Part shown: positions 30,838-39,628 of the stretch, piece after piece
Position numbering within the stretch: position 1 is the first letter of the stretch
Layout of the letters: every line of letters begins with the position of its first letter
Source of the DNA: Phaeotremella fagi
Taxonomy: Eukaryota; Basidiomycota; Tremellomycetes; Tremellales; Phaeotremellaceae
Length of the DNA stretch: 64,000 bases
Direction: 5' to 3'
NCBI GenBank assembly: GCA_001599715.1
Contig: BCHU01000007.1
Location: 5,586-69,585, forward strand
Notes under the pieces: generated by a model
What the model saw: only the letters and a program-made list of their open reading frames with translations
Databases searched by the model: none
What the model was told of the DNA's origin: nothing
Position numbers and translations under genes: made by a program

Positions 30838-31620
30838 CTTTGTCTCGCAGGCTATGAAAGGAAGAAACTTTTTCAAACCTTTGTGGTAGGCCTTCCTACC
30901 CACGCGGAGCTCAGTTATGATTTCCTAAATACCGTGGAGCGTTTAAGAATACTTTTCCCCAACTACAACTTCAACTTCAACTGGGTCATATCCACAATTG
31001 TATACGCATCTCAACATGTCTTCTTCTACTAATAAATCAAAAGATTTAGATTTCGGCTGGAAAGTTTCTAAAGTCTATAGCTATGCTGATGCTGGATATA
31101 TGTGGTACACCTTCGAGAACAAGAGCGACAAGGTCGATATATCTTACGGAATCAAGAGTTTTCCTAGAGTCAACGAAAGCAAAGTCTTCTCTCTCGGTCC
31201 CGAAGACCGAAGATCCTCTTGGAGCTTTCATATACACAACCCTGAGCAAGGTGATATCGATTGGGCATTAAAGCACATCTACAAAGAAACACATGGTGAG
31301 GGGGTCTCATCCAATAAATACAGAGAAGATGCAATCAGTTTCCTCTCAAAGTATATCGCTGAGAGCCTCGACTCTCGGTGGAAGGATTGATGTTTCCACA
31401 ATCATAGACTGGAGATTGATGAGGAGGGTGGGAAGCATAACTGAGGTCAGATAATAGGGTAGTAGTAGAATGGAGTTTTTCACAAGACGTTTCAGTGTTA
31501 TTGTTTATAGTTGAGTACATAGGTGGATGTAAGATGTTCTACACTTTACAAGAGCAAAACCTGTTATTTTGCCACCCAGCCAGTTTAATGATGTTGGAGC
31601 GACCCGGAATTTGGGCTGAT
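30838..31620 (+). repeat. Tandem segmental duplication, unit A
   Basis: This unit contains GW-array gene 2 with its promoter and 3' region. It aligns with unit B (about 31846-32697). Shared landmarks are TAGGCCTTCCTACC, GAGCTCAG/GAAGCTCAG, CTAAATAC, TGGAGCGTTT, CATCTCAACATGTCTTCTTC, GATGTTTCCACAATC, GGGTAGTAGTAG, AGTTGAGTACAT, GGTGGATGTAAGA and TTGCCACCCAGC. Divergence is visible throughout, so the duplication is not very recent. The 30534-30837 stretch before it has no supported gene. Confidence 0.75.
31016..31390 (+). CDS. GW-array family protein 2
   Basis: Single exon, 124 aa, from ATG 31016 (MSSSTNKSKD). It has FGWKVSKVYS, the strand KVDISYGIKS and the C-terminal helix DAISFLSKYIAESL. 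It stops after RWKD. The DNA just downstream (GATGTTTCCACAATC...) matches the coding C-terminus of the next copy, so this gene was shortened by an earlier stop or the other was extended. FGWKVSK is shared with member 4 (FGWEVSK). No signal peptide or membrane helix. Function unknown. Confidence 0.65.
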   Translation: MSSSTNKSKDLDFGWKVSKVYSYADAGYMWYTFENKSDKVDISYGIKSFPRVNESKVFSLGPEDRRSSWSFHIHNPEQGDIDWALKHIYKETHGEGVSSNKYREDAISFLSKYIAESLDSRWKD

Positions 31621-31845
31621 GAGTTATGCAGATTGTCCGACGTTGTGACGTCACTTGTTTGCATGCACAGAATGATTCAAGCTGCTGCTTCCACAGAACT
31701 CAGTCTGCTTTCTCTATTTGAACATGCAGGAACTCGGTCAACAGAGAGATTCCTCATCAGGCTCTGTACGCTGACTGGCTTATGGTCCTCAAAGGATCTA
31801 TCTCTCCCAGTATCGCTCTTACTGTAATATAGAGACACCACTGTG

Positions 31846-32697
31846 GGTTTCGCAAACCTTGAAAAGAAGCAAAGGTTTTCTGACCTTTGTCATACATATG
31901 TCATAGGCCTTCCTACCTACCCGAAGCTCAGTGATAAGCGCCTAAATACAGTGGAGCGTTTGGGAATATCGTTTCCCAACTTCCACTACGACTTCAACTT
32001 CAACTTCAACTGCGTCATATCAATAATCGTCTACTGTACACATCTCAACATGTCTTCTTCTACTGACAAGTCAGAATACCTGAAACATGGCTGGAAGGTC
32101 ACTCAAGGCTCTACTGATTCTGGCGTGAAGTTCATCCTCAAGAATGAGAGCGACCAACTTGATATAACTTACCGTATCGAAAGTTATACTCCGCTTTCCA
32201 TAACCGGAGTTACCATCATTCTCAACAAGAACAAATTAGAAACACGCTTTCGGTCATTGGATACCCTCACCCCATCACAATTCGAGTTCAACGCTGTGTT
32301 AACCGAATTATACAGGAAAATATATCCTGAGGGCAGCCCAATCGATGAACTCAAATCTTACGTCACAAATCAACCAAAGCAAGAGAAAAAACACGCCAAA
32401 TACGGAGAAAAGGCAATCAGTTTCATCTCAACGTATATGGCTCAGAAATTCAACCCATATTTGAAAGATGATGTTTCCACAATCGAAGACACGAAGATTG
32501 GTGATGAGGGGAAGAAGGCTTAATTGAGCTCAAATTTTAGGGTAGTAGTAGTTAGGTGTTTCTCACAAGATGTTTCAGTATCATTGTTTGCAGTTGAGTA
32601 CATATTGTAGGTGGATGTAAGACGTTTCCCACCTTACAGGAGCAATTCCTCAATTTTGCCACCCAGCAAGTCTGATGTTTCTGGAGCGACCCCAGAA
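31846..32697 (+). repeat. Tandem segmental duplication, unit B
   Basis: This is the partner of unit A, offset by about 1.03-1.09 kb, and it contains GW-array gene 3. In the 5' region the hexamer TTCAAC has expanded (near 31991-32008) relative to unit A. The stretch 31391-31845 between the genes is mainly unit A 3' DNA with no supported gene. Confidence 0.75.
32050..32523 (+). CDS. GW-array family protein 3
   Basis: Single exon, 157 aa. The frame is open upstream to 31843, but ATG 32050 (MSSSTDKSEY) matches the start of member 2 in the duplicated segment. Motifs are HGWKVTQ, QLDITYRIESY, TPSQFEFNAVLTELY and the C-terminal helix AISFISTYMAQKF. A tail (DDVSTIEDTKIGDEGKKA) follows that member 2 has lost. 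It is Lys/Glu-rich and without targeting signals. Family and function are unknown. Confidence 0.65.
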   Translation: MSSSTDKSEYLKHGWKVTQGSTDSGVKFILKNESDQLDITYRIESYTPLSITGVTIILNKNKLETRFRSLDTLTPSQFEFNAVLTELYRKIYPEGSPIDELKSYVTNQPKQEKKHAKYGEKAISFISTYMAQKFNPYLKDDVSTIEDTKIGDEGKKA

Positions 32698-33157
32698 GAA
32701 TTCGAGTACAGCGAATGATGGTAGACATTCACAAAGGATCTTTCTAAATAGCCTGTCGTGAGGAGGCAACCTTTGTTTTATCGGTAAAACAATTGCTTAT
32801 CTTGTGGCATCGGGACAAAGTGGAACAAACCTTTTGCCGATTGTTGCAAGACAAAGACAAGCTGTCAAAGGTTTTTCTGCCATTGTTTCCACCTCGGAGT
32901 AGGATACCCTAAGACAAGGAGACGTGGTCTTAACGATTTAATGCCTGATCAAAAGTGGCACTTTCTGTCCGTGTAAACTAGTGCAACAATCAATTATGAA
33001 AGGGAAAGTGTGATCCTTTCTTGTTTCCTTCGAGCTGGGTTTGGGCGATTTAGGACGATATATGAAGTGCCCAGAGTGATATGTTTTTCATTTTCTCTTC
33101 ACAACAATTCAAGACACACCATCGCCTTCACTCTCTACCACGCATACAACGTAAAAT
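32698..33157. other. Intergenic region before GW-array gene 4
   Basis: No supported gene. The end (33060-33157) is AT/C-rich, with CTCTTCACAACAATTCAAG-type leader sequence similar in style to the other array promoters. Confidence 0.4.
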
Positions 33158-33649
33158 ATGTCATCCACGGATATCAGTTTCACTGAAAAGCTTTGGTTCG
33201 GCTGGGAGGTTTCGAAGGCTACAGACTTTTTTGATGAAGAGGTATACGACTTAATCAGTGTGCCCTTGAGAACCGCTTACAGATACAAGCCCAATGGTGT
33301 GTTAGGCAAAAGACTCGAGGTATATTACGGAGGATCATCCACAGCCCCGGGTAAGAAATCCAGTATGCCCCTCTACCTCGGCAAAAATCCAACCGCAGAA
33401 GAGCTCATAACTGCGTTTCTCAAGCTCCACTTCGAAGATGAATGTAGACCCGCTTACGGTTGGGAACTAAAGTTGGATCGACTTTTGGGTAGAACAGAAA
33501 AACATCAGAAAAGGGAGCAGGCCACATGCGATGCTCTTTCCTACATCGCTAATTATCTTGCGGATAAACTCAGTTTTCCCAGATCAGGTCCTGCTGGGAC
33601 TGGGATCAACCAATCAGGCGTAGAGAGTTCACAAGGGTCGAGAAGTTGA
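33158..33649 (+). CDS. GW-array family protein 4
   Basis: Single exon, 163 aa (ATG 33158). It has FGWEVSKATD near residue 14, a diverged middle, NPTAEELITAFLKLHFED in the place of the TPSxxxF helix, and the terminal helix ALSYIANYLADKL. A Gly/Ser-rich tail follows. It is the most diverged plus-strand member of the group. No signal peptide is seen. I assign it by motif order rather than overall identity. Confidence 0.6.
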   Translation: MSSTDISFTEKLWFGWEVSKATDFFDEEVYDLISVPLRTAYRYKPNGVLGKRLEVYYGGSSTAPGKKSSMPLYLGKNPTAEELITAFLKLHFEDECRPAYGWELKLDRLLGRTEKHQKREQATCDALSYIANYLADKLSFPRSGPAGTGINQSGVESSQGSRS

Positions 33650-34332
33650 TAGAATGAGGAATTGAAAGAAGAGGGGACGTGGGATGGGGATTGAGGCTAT
33701 TGTACTGTAAATACTGCCATTTTCATTTTGTAAACATGTGAAGATAGACAAATCAGTAGTTCTCGATGTATTTCAGTAGAGGATTTCTTTCGAGTGGCAA
33801 ACTCATATATCTTACTTTCCACAGCTGCTTTGTTGGGATTTTTGCTGAGAAGGTGATCGAGAAAACCGTCGAATGATCTGAACGATTTATGATTCATACC
33901 TTAGCAGTAGCTGTTGATGATTGTTTCCACTGTCAGCAGTAATAGTCAAAACTTTGAGAGGTGGCAAGCTCCCCGCATTCCCTGTCACCGCTACAACAAT
34001 TCCCAAATCAAGATGCTCAAAAGTAGGAGTTGACGCTTCCTTGGTGTCTGTCGGAGGCTAGAAGAAATTCATATCCTGGGCAGAGTGCTTTAGAACACCC
34101 ACATTTGTTTTTGGTTGAAATTTTGGGACGTAATTGTTGTTGGAAACATCTGAATCGTAATATATGGATATATAAAATGACATCACAGCTGAATCTCGTT
34201 ATAAATAATACTGAATAATGAATAATCTCCATCAAATTCAAACACAAACTCTTACTAGCTCACACTGACATTGCCAACTACACCCATAATCTCGTCCATC
34301 TCCACTAGATCATCTTTATCGAGCTAATCGAA
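33650..34332. other. Intergenic region between GW-array gene 4 and PHS1
   Basis: 683 bp without a supported gene. Short frames on both strands show no conserved motif. Confidence 0.45.
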
Positions 34333-35646
34333 CTACTGGGTCTTTCTACTACCGAGAGTTTGACCTTTGCTAAAAAACTTTTTGCGTTGTTTGAGCATGT
34401 AGGTGTATAAGAAATAGAGAGCTAAGTCGTGTCTTCAGTATCAATTCAATAAGCGAATGGTGATACTCACCAGGCCACCAACCGAAAAACAAAACAAGTC
34501 TAGCGATCTCCATCGCACCCCAACCGTTTCCAGTAACTTTAACGTTCTTTGCATTAACCCCAGCTTGAGCAAGTTTCCACAACAAACTTCTACCAAACGA
34601 GGTTTTGACGACCGCTCTACGGAATGATGGTGGTAGGTAAGATAAGATTGACGTTAATGGACTAAGAGTTTTAAGTTGGTTTGGAATGAATGGGAAAGTC
34701 GATAACGGTGGGAGTGTTGAGAACGACAGGAACGCTTCTGAGGATGCTCCCAGTGGATATAGGGGGAGGAATGTGGTGTAGCTGATTTGAGTTAGAATTA
34801 AATACATACTGGGTTGTAGACCTACCGTAACCAATTAAGGAAATAGTAATCCCTTCCCAAAATGGATGATGCGTAGAATGAGTATCTGATGACTTCAGTG
34901 ACAGACCAAGCGAAGAGCATAGTTGTGTAGAGTGGGTTTGAACGTGTCTAATGAAGATTAAACACTATCAGTACATATCATAATGAGAGCAATTATTGAC
35001 AGACCTCTGGGACCAACTCAACCACACCCCAAACGGCCCAAAGTCTACTGAAGACTTGTGAAATGGTGGTGCCAATTGGACTTCTAACCAGACCCGCAGC
35101 ACTGTGAACGATTTCCATGACCGCCAAAGTTTGAGTCCATTTAGTGAATTCACCCAGATGGTTGAAGTAATATGATCCTCGAAGTTGGTCAATAGCTTTA
35201 GTGATGGGAGAGGAATTGGATGATTTGTTGAAGAATTTGGAGATGAATCCGGGTGTTGATGATGTGACCGCTGTTTGATGGGGAGTAGCGACGAAGGTGA
35301 CGATTTGGATCAGAACATTGAGCCATAGGAGAGCTGATATGATGTTATACGCCAAAAGATAGATCTTGATTGGGGATAATCCTTTGGCTGTAGGTAGTTA
35401 GGATTGAACACGTAGTCGTGACTTACCTTGCTGTTTAACTTTTCCAGCTTCCTCAGTAGCTTTTGCTCGAACTTGACTGCCTTTCTCAGAAAGGGTAACC
35501 ATCTTGGTCTTTAGATAGGTATAGAATGTGTTCTCAATAGGGGTTTGACTGATGTAAACGCGGTTAGTCTCTGATTTAGTTAGAGGAGTCGGAGTCGGAG
35601 GGATCTCTGGTTTCTTGTGTTTCTTTCGGAATAAAGATGGAGACAT
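34333..35646 (-). CDS. PHS1: Very-long-chain 3-hydroxyacyl-CoA dehydratase
   Basis: Five exons. After a basic N-terminus (MSPSLFRKKHKKP) come several membrane helices (YLLAYNIISALLWLNVLIQIV). The conserved block AVMEIVHSAAGLVRSPI, WSVTEVIRYSFYA (catalytic Tyr region) and YTTFLPLYPLGASSE (catalytic Glu region) follow. The C-terminal KQRKKFFSKGQ is basic. PHS1 is the third enzyme of the ER fatty-acid elongation cycle and dehydrates 3-hydroxyacyl-CoA. An insert with low-complexity Ser/Pro/Leu (FLSFSTLPPLSTFPFIP) is longer than usual. One intron uses a GTCTGT donor. It is a conserved housekeeping gene embedded inside the fast-evolving GW block. Confidence 0.9.
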
Positions 35647-36263
35647 TGTATGATAGATTGAAGGTGGATGTCAATGTTGATACTCACTATTATTGCTGTC
35701 CTCGCTATCACTATACCCCTTGTCGTCGTCGTTGTTGATAGTGTTTCAGTGGACTGTTTAGTGGGAAATATTTAATAGGGGAAAGTTGAGATCAAGCAAT
35801 GACGTGAACGTGGCAGTCACCAAAGATGGCATTTCATTCATAGGGAACTGAATTGGCTTTAATAGGTTGATCGAAAGAAAGAGAAAGAGAACTAAAACAA
35901 TTCATAGCTAACATAAGTTACAATCTGCAAACCAATCCTACATCCAAAGGAGGAAAGGGTGAGGTCAAAGCAAAACGATGAAGACAGACAAATGTTGATC
36001 CTTTCTTGAAATATCCTGACTCTGAATTTATGGTCCTTTCTCCTCTAGATGACATGAGCATGGTCATAAACGTTCGTCGGCCTAAAAATCCAAGGGTTGT
36101 ACTGGAAGTCTCCATTGTTTCTCCTTAGATCAAAGAGTCTTCCTCTATGCACCCTTTCAGTTGAATCGTTTGGATAAAGAGGGAAAAGGATTGAACAGTT
36201 TCGTCCCCCGGTTTCTTTCTTTACCAACATCAGCCAAACAGTTTTTAAAGCAAAATTCAAAGA
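35647..36263. other. Intergenic region between PHS1 and GW-array gene 5
   Basis: 617 bp. The part before the GW gene has GAACAGTTTCGTCCCCC (36195-36211), which resembles GAACAGTTCTTCCCCTCCC upstream of member 7, a shared array promoter element. No further gene is seen. Confidence 0.45.
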
Positions 36264-36830
36264 ATGTCAACAACTACCAACAATGTTGATTACACCACAG
36301 AATCACATGGGTGGAAAATCGACTGCACCAACAAGGCAACAATCATCACCGCCGAATTCAAGGATCTAAACCTCGCCTACCGTGTAATCTCTCATCATGA
36401 AGATATGCGGGTTGAGATAGAGCTCTTGAATGAAAGTAAATACGGCAAGTTTCAACCGTCCAGAACAATCTTAACAACAACACCGACCAAAGATCAGCTT
36501 CAAAGCCATTTTGAGGCTCTCTACAACGTAAAACGTTTTCATGATCTCCACTACGATTATCAGGGAGGCACCATCATCACAGAATCCGAACTCATCGTCT
36601 CCACGAAGCCCGTTGTTCTCAACAATCTCATCATTTTAGGGAATGAGTGGGAGACATTGAGCGAGGGCATGCAAAAGACATTTGCGTCCTTGGCCGAAGA
36701 TATCTCAAACAAGCTCGCCACCATCGATGCCGAAAGGAAATCCACAATCGCTAGTCCCTGCGACACTGGTTCTGTTACGGCACCATCAGAAGAGCTTACT
36801 ACCTCGTCCTTTGTTCTGAAGTTCGCCTAG
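36264..36830 (+). CDS. GW-array family protein 5
   Basis: Single exon, 188 aa (ATG 36264, MSTTTNNVDY). Motifs are SHGWKIDCTN, LNLAYRVISHHEDMRVEIEL, TTTPTKDQLQSHFEALYN, and the C-terminal helix FASLAEDISNKLATIDAERK followed by a Ser/Thr tail. It is the clearest representative of the shared architecture: GW motif, two or three strands, TP-helix, variable spacer, then the EDIS helix shared with members 6 and 8. No signal peptide. Function unknown. Confidence 0.7.
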   Translation: MSTTTNNVDYTTESHGWKIDCTNKATIITAEFKDLNLAYRVISHHEDMRVEIELLNESKYGKFQPSRTILTTTPTKDQLQSHFEALYNVKRFHDLHYDYQGGTIITESELIVSTKPVVLNNLIILGNEWETLSEGMQKTFASLAEDISNKLATIDAERKSTIASPCDTGSVTAPSEELTTSSFVLKFA

Positions 36831-37226
36831 ATATCGTAATGATTTTTTGGAGTGCAAAGGGAAAGAAGTTTGGCTTTAATGAGTGGGGTTATTTTTGAAT
36901 TATATTTAGGTAATTGGAGGAGGATGAAATAGTATGCTGCACGTTTTTGTCAAGAATCGCCGAATGTAGTTATGAATTCAGTATCCTTCTTGATAACAAT
37001 TATGTCAAGAACGGAGTTGTGATTGCCAATAGCTTTCTGGCATATCGGTAAAAATCTTCTACAATTTTCCCGATTAACAACCTTTGATGAATGAGCCTTC
37101 ATACACCAATTTCTGGGACAGGTTCGACCGAAAACTCATACTGTCTTCCCTCTTTCTCCTTACTCTTTTACTTTTCATCCAACAACCACTAAACAACCTA
37201 TATTGATTATATCACAATCTCAAGGA
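36831..37226. promoter_or_regulatory. Upstream region of GW-array gene 6
   Basis: No gene is seen. It contains CCTTTGATGAATGAGCCTTC at 37081-37100, found again with one or two changes at 38005-38024 and, more diverged, near 38934-38953. These boxes precede members 6, 7 and 8. Confidence 0.45.
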
Positions 37227-37751
37227 ATGTCAGGCACGACCAACGAATCATCAAACACAACCGACACCTACGGCTGGGTATTCAAAGAACAAGAAACAGC
37301 TCTATGCCTTGTAGAGAATTCGAAACTCGAAGCTGAGTATCTAGTCTTTACAGAAGGTAACCACACTCGTATCACGTTGTTCTTCGATTCTGTAGGTCTC
37401 GAGTCAAACGGTTGTGTTCTTGACACCACCACTCCCTCCAAAGAAGCCCTCAAACAGGTTTTTGTCTCCCAATATAATGAGCAATTGAAATATCTCAAAC
37501 GCACAAAACCCATGACCTATAGAGGTCTCGAGTCAGAGTGGAAGGAAGAAGCTAAGAGACGACTCATAAAAATGGCAGAAGTCCCAGAAGAACAACGAGA
37601 GAAGGCGTTCGACTTTATTGCGGAAGACATCTCTCAAAAGTTCGCCGCTACAGAAGCTAGGAAGTCTTTCACTACTGCTGCTACTACTACTGTCAGTACT
37701 GGTAATGCCGATGAAGTGATCATCAATAGAGTTGGGAAGTATTGGATTTGA
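37227..37751 (+). CDS. GW-array family protein 6
   Basis: Single exon, 174 aa, from ATG 37227; the frame is open to a TTG at 37203. Motifs are TYGWVFKEQE, KLEAEYLVFTEGNHTRITLF, TTTPSKEALKQVFVSQYN, and FDFIAEDISQKFAATEARK with a Thr-rich tail. It aligns end to end with member 5 and shares the EDISxK helix. No targeting signal. Function unknown. Confidence 0.7.
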   Translation: MSGTTNESSNTTDTYGWVFKEQETALCLVENSKLEAEYLVFTEGNHTRITLFFDSVGLESNGCVLDTTTPSKEALKQVFVSQYNEQLKYLKRTKPMTYRGLESEWKEEAKRRLIKMAEVPEEQREKAFDFIAEDISQKFAATEARKSFTTAATTTVSTGNADEVIINRVGKYWI

Positions 37752-38169
37752 ATGGAAGGTGATAAGGGTGATGACTCTACGAGTGAATAGTATGACGAGA
37801 CGGATGTACTTGATGACGAAATGGTAGATACATAACTGATGATGTGGTGATGAATGTAGTACAAGTATACAGTATACAAAAACTTACAGAGGCTCCTTAC
37901 CACAATCGTCACTAACAAAGTACTTTTTTTTTGTCAGAATCAACTTTCAATACCTCAGGAATAGCTCAGAACACATATCTCTCTAGCACCTTCCAAAATT
38001 TCCACCTTTGATGAATGAGTCTTCTTTCTTTCCATTCATCCCGACCAGGATAGCTTTGGGGGTTAAATGAGTAATGTAGTTTGAACAGTTCTTCCCCTCC
38101 CTTTTCTTTTCTTCCCAAAACTCCCAATTATCCTCCAAATCGATCGACGTCCAAGCAAAGCATCAATAA
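37752..38169. promoter_or_regulatory. Upstream region of GW-array gene 7
   Basis: No gene is seen. From about 37985 to 38065 it matches the region 38925-39000 upstream of member 8 (TTCCAAAATT, CCTTTG, CTTCTTTC, TTTCCATT, then TTTGGGGG), showing that promoters were duplicated with the genes. Confidence 0.5.
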
Positions 38170-38703
38170 ATGCCAACTACAGACAATAAACTTGAGGAGA
38201 CGTATTCCGACTACGGTTGGATGATCGGTTCCGGTTTCTACGACAAAGATGCTATAATTACAAGCAATCATTCTCACGGTATCGACTTCATCATCGAGGC
38301 TAAGAACAACAACACTCAGGTCAGACTTGTCAACGGCGGGTTTTTNCATAAAACCCCTGATTTGATAAGCAACATAGAACACACAACAAGCCCGTCCGCA
38401 CATGCTCTTTCTCTTGTTCTCCGGTCGCTCTATGATCAACGATCACGTCAACCGCTTACTCTCGACACAGACATGGTTGGAGACTTCGTTTCACAAAGAT
38501 CAGAGACTTGCAATGGAATGTCTGAGCAAGAGATCTCGGATTATGTACGTGAGGAGTTTGATGTAATCGTTGGAGAGAAGACTGTCAATGGGCTTTATTT
38601 GTTAGGTGCAGAGATTTCTAAACGGCTTTTTGCTCAATATCTGGAGCAATCGGCTATGTCTTTTGGTAGTAGTATGGGTGGAGCAGGTGGTGGAATGAAT
38701 TAG
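38170..38703 (+). CDS. GW-array family protein 7
   Basis: Single exon, 177 aa (ATG 38170, MPTTDNKLEE). Motifs are DYGWMIGSG, GIDFIIEAKNNNTQVRLVNGG, TTSPSAHALSLVLRSLYDQR, and the late helix LLGAEISKRLFAQYL followed by a Gly/Ser/Met tail. One undetermined base (N) at 38346 leaves a residue unknown, but the frame is intact on both sides. The EIS helix replaces EDIS of its neighbours. Function unknown. Confidence 0.65.
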   Translation: MPTTDNKLEETYSDYGWMIGSGFYDKDAIITSNHSHGIDFIIEAKNNNTQVRLVNGGFXHKTPDLISNIEHTTSPSAHALSLVLRSLYDQRSRQPLTLDTDMVGDFVSQRSETCNGMSEQEISDYVREEFDVIVGEKTVNGLYLLGAEISKRLFAQYLEQSAMSFGSSMGGAGGGMN

Positions 38704-39087
38704 TCTTCCGTAAAGCGTGTTATAGTGTGTGTTGATAACAATTTTCAGTTTGCTTTTTTTATATGCGAAGAGGACGAGTTTTTGTAGTACTGGGGTGAAT
38801 GATGTATTGAAGTGATGAAATTCTTGACCTTACAGTGGTATCCTTTGCAAAGCAGCAGATCTTATGGCATAGAGCGATCTCGGATTAAATTTTGGTCATT
38901 CAAGTCCAATTGCTGGAACTTTCCAAAATTCACCCTTTGTCAGATTAGCCTTCTTCTTTCCATTGATACAAAATCAGGAGGGATTTGGGGGTCTTCAGCA
39001 CAAGAGGACAATTTGATAATTTCTTCCCTCTCATCTTCTCTTCTCAACAACTATCAACCACAAATCATAATACCCAACTTAAACCAA
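38704..39087. promoter_or_regulatory. Upstream region of GW-array gene 8
   Basis: It holds the third copy of the array promoter module (about 38925-39000). An in-frame open stretch from 38812 precedes the gene but matches promoter DNA of member 7, so it was not treated as coding. Confidence 0.45.
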
Positions 39088-39516
39088 ATGTCAACCTCAA
39101 CCACAACCAACAAAACACCCAAGATCCCCTCACATGGTTTTAAGAGCTCCGAAAGCCCAGGCGGCCTCATTGCAACTAATAAATCTCTCGACATAGGCTT
39201 CTTCATCTGCAGCTCAAATCAATCGAAAGAACACCTTCAAAACGGTTTTAGAGTTCTTTATGAAGATAAGTTTGGGCGTCCAAGTGCGACCAAAACCATC
39301 AAATCTGTTTTCAAACACACTTATTCAGAAGAACAAAAAGCCAAAAAAGCTAGAGACGAGCAGTTTTCTTCCTTGGCAGAAGATATCTCTCAGAGGCTCA
39401 GTTCTTTAGCTGCCCAGGGAAACCCTTCTGTCCAAGGTGATATTGCTGTTGCCAGCGACGTCGATCATTCTGGTGAAGCTGAGGTTCAGGCTATGAAAGG
39501 ATGGTGGAGCTTTTGA
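39088..39516 (+). CDS. GW-array family protein 8, shortened middle
   Basis: Single exon, 142 aa, from ATG 39088 (MSTSTTTNKT). The GW motif is changed to SHGFKSSE. LDIGFFICS is followed at once by NQSKEHLQNGFRVLYED, the counterpart of the TPSK helix, so about 30-40 residues of the middle strands seen in members 5 and 6 are missing. The helix SLAEDISQRLSSLAA is kept, with a new Gly/Asp-rich tail. It may be a degenerating or re-shaped copy. Function unknown. Confidence 0.62.
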   Translation: MSTSTTTNKTPKIPSHGFKSSESPGGLIATNKSLDIGFFICSSNQSKEHLQNGFRVLYEDKFGRPSATKTIKSVFKHTYSEEQKAKKARDEQFSSLAEDISQRLSSLAAQGNPSVQGDIAVASDVDHSGEAEVQAMKGWWSF

Positions 39517-39628
39517 GAGTTTGCGCAGTTATATGTAGTTCCTGAAATGATATGTAGATTATGAAGTCGACGTTTGCATCCATGAGACAATGACGCAGAA
39601 ACACAACTTCGTTGCGTTAAAATTTACA

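Noticed and set aside
30584..30889. 101-codon open frame after the kinase gene
   Set aside because: No motif and no paralogue; part of it overlaps the promoter section of duplication unit A.
38812..39087. N-terminal extension of GW protein 8
   Set aside because: The DNA matches promoter sequence of GW gene 7, so it is upstream DNA that happens to be open.
27090..39516. Reading the GW array as a toxin/antitoxin or bacterial-type defence island
   Set aside because: No nuclease, membrane or antitoxin-like domains are visible, and the genes are nuclear fungal genes. Only an undefined rapidly evolving family can be supported.
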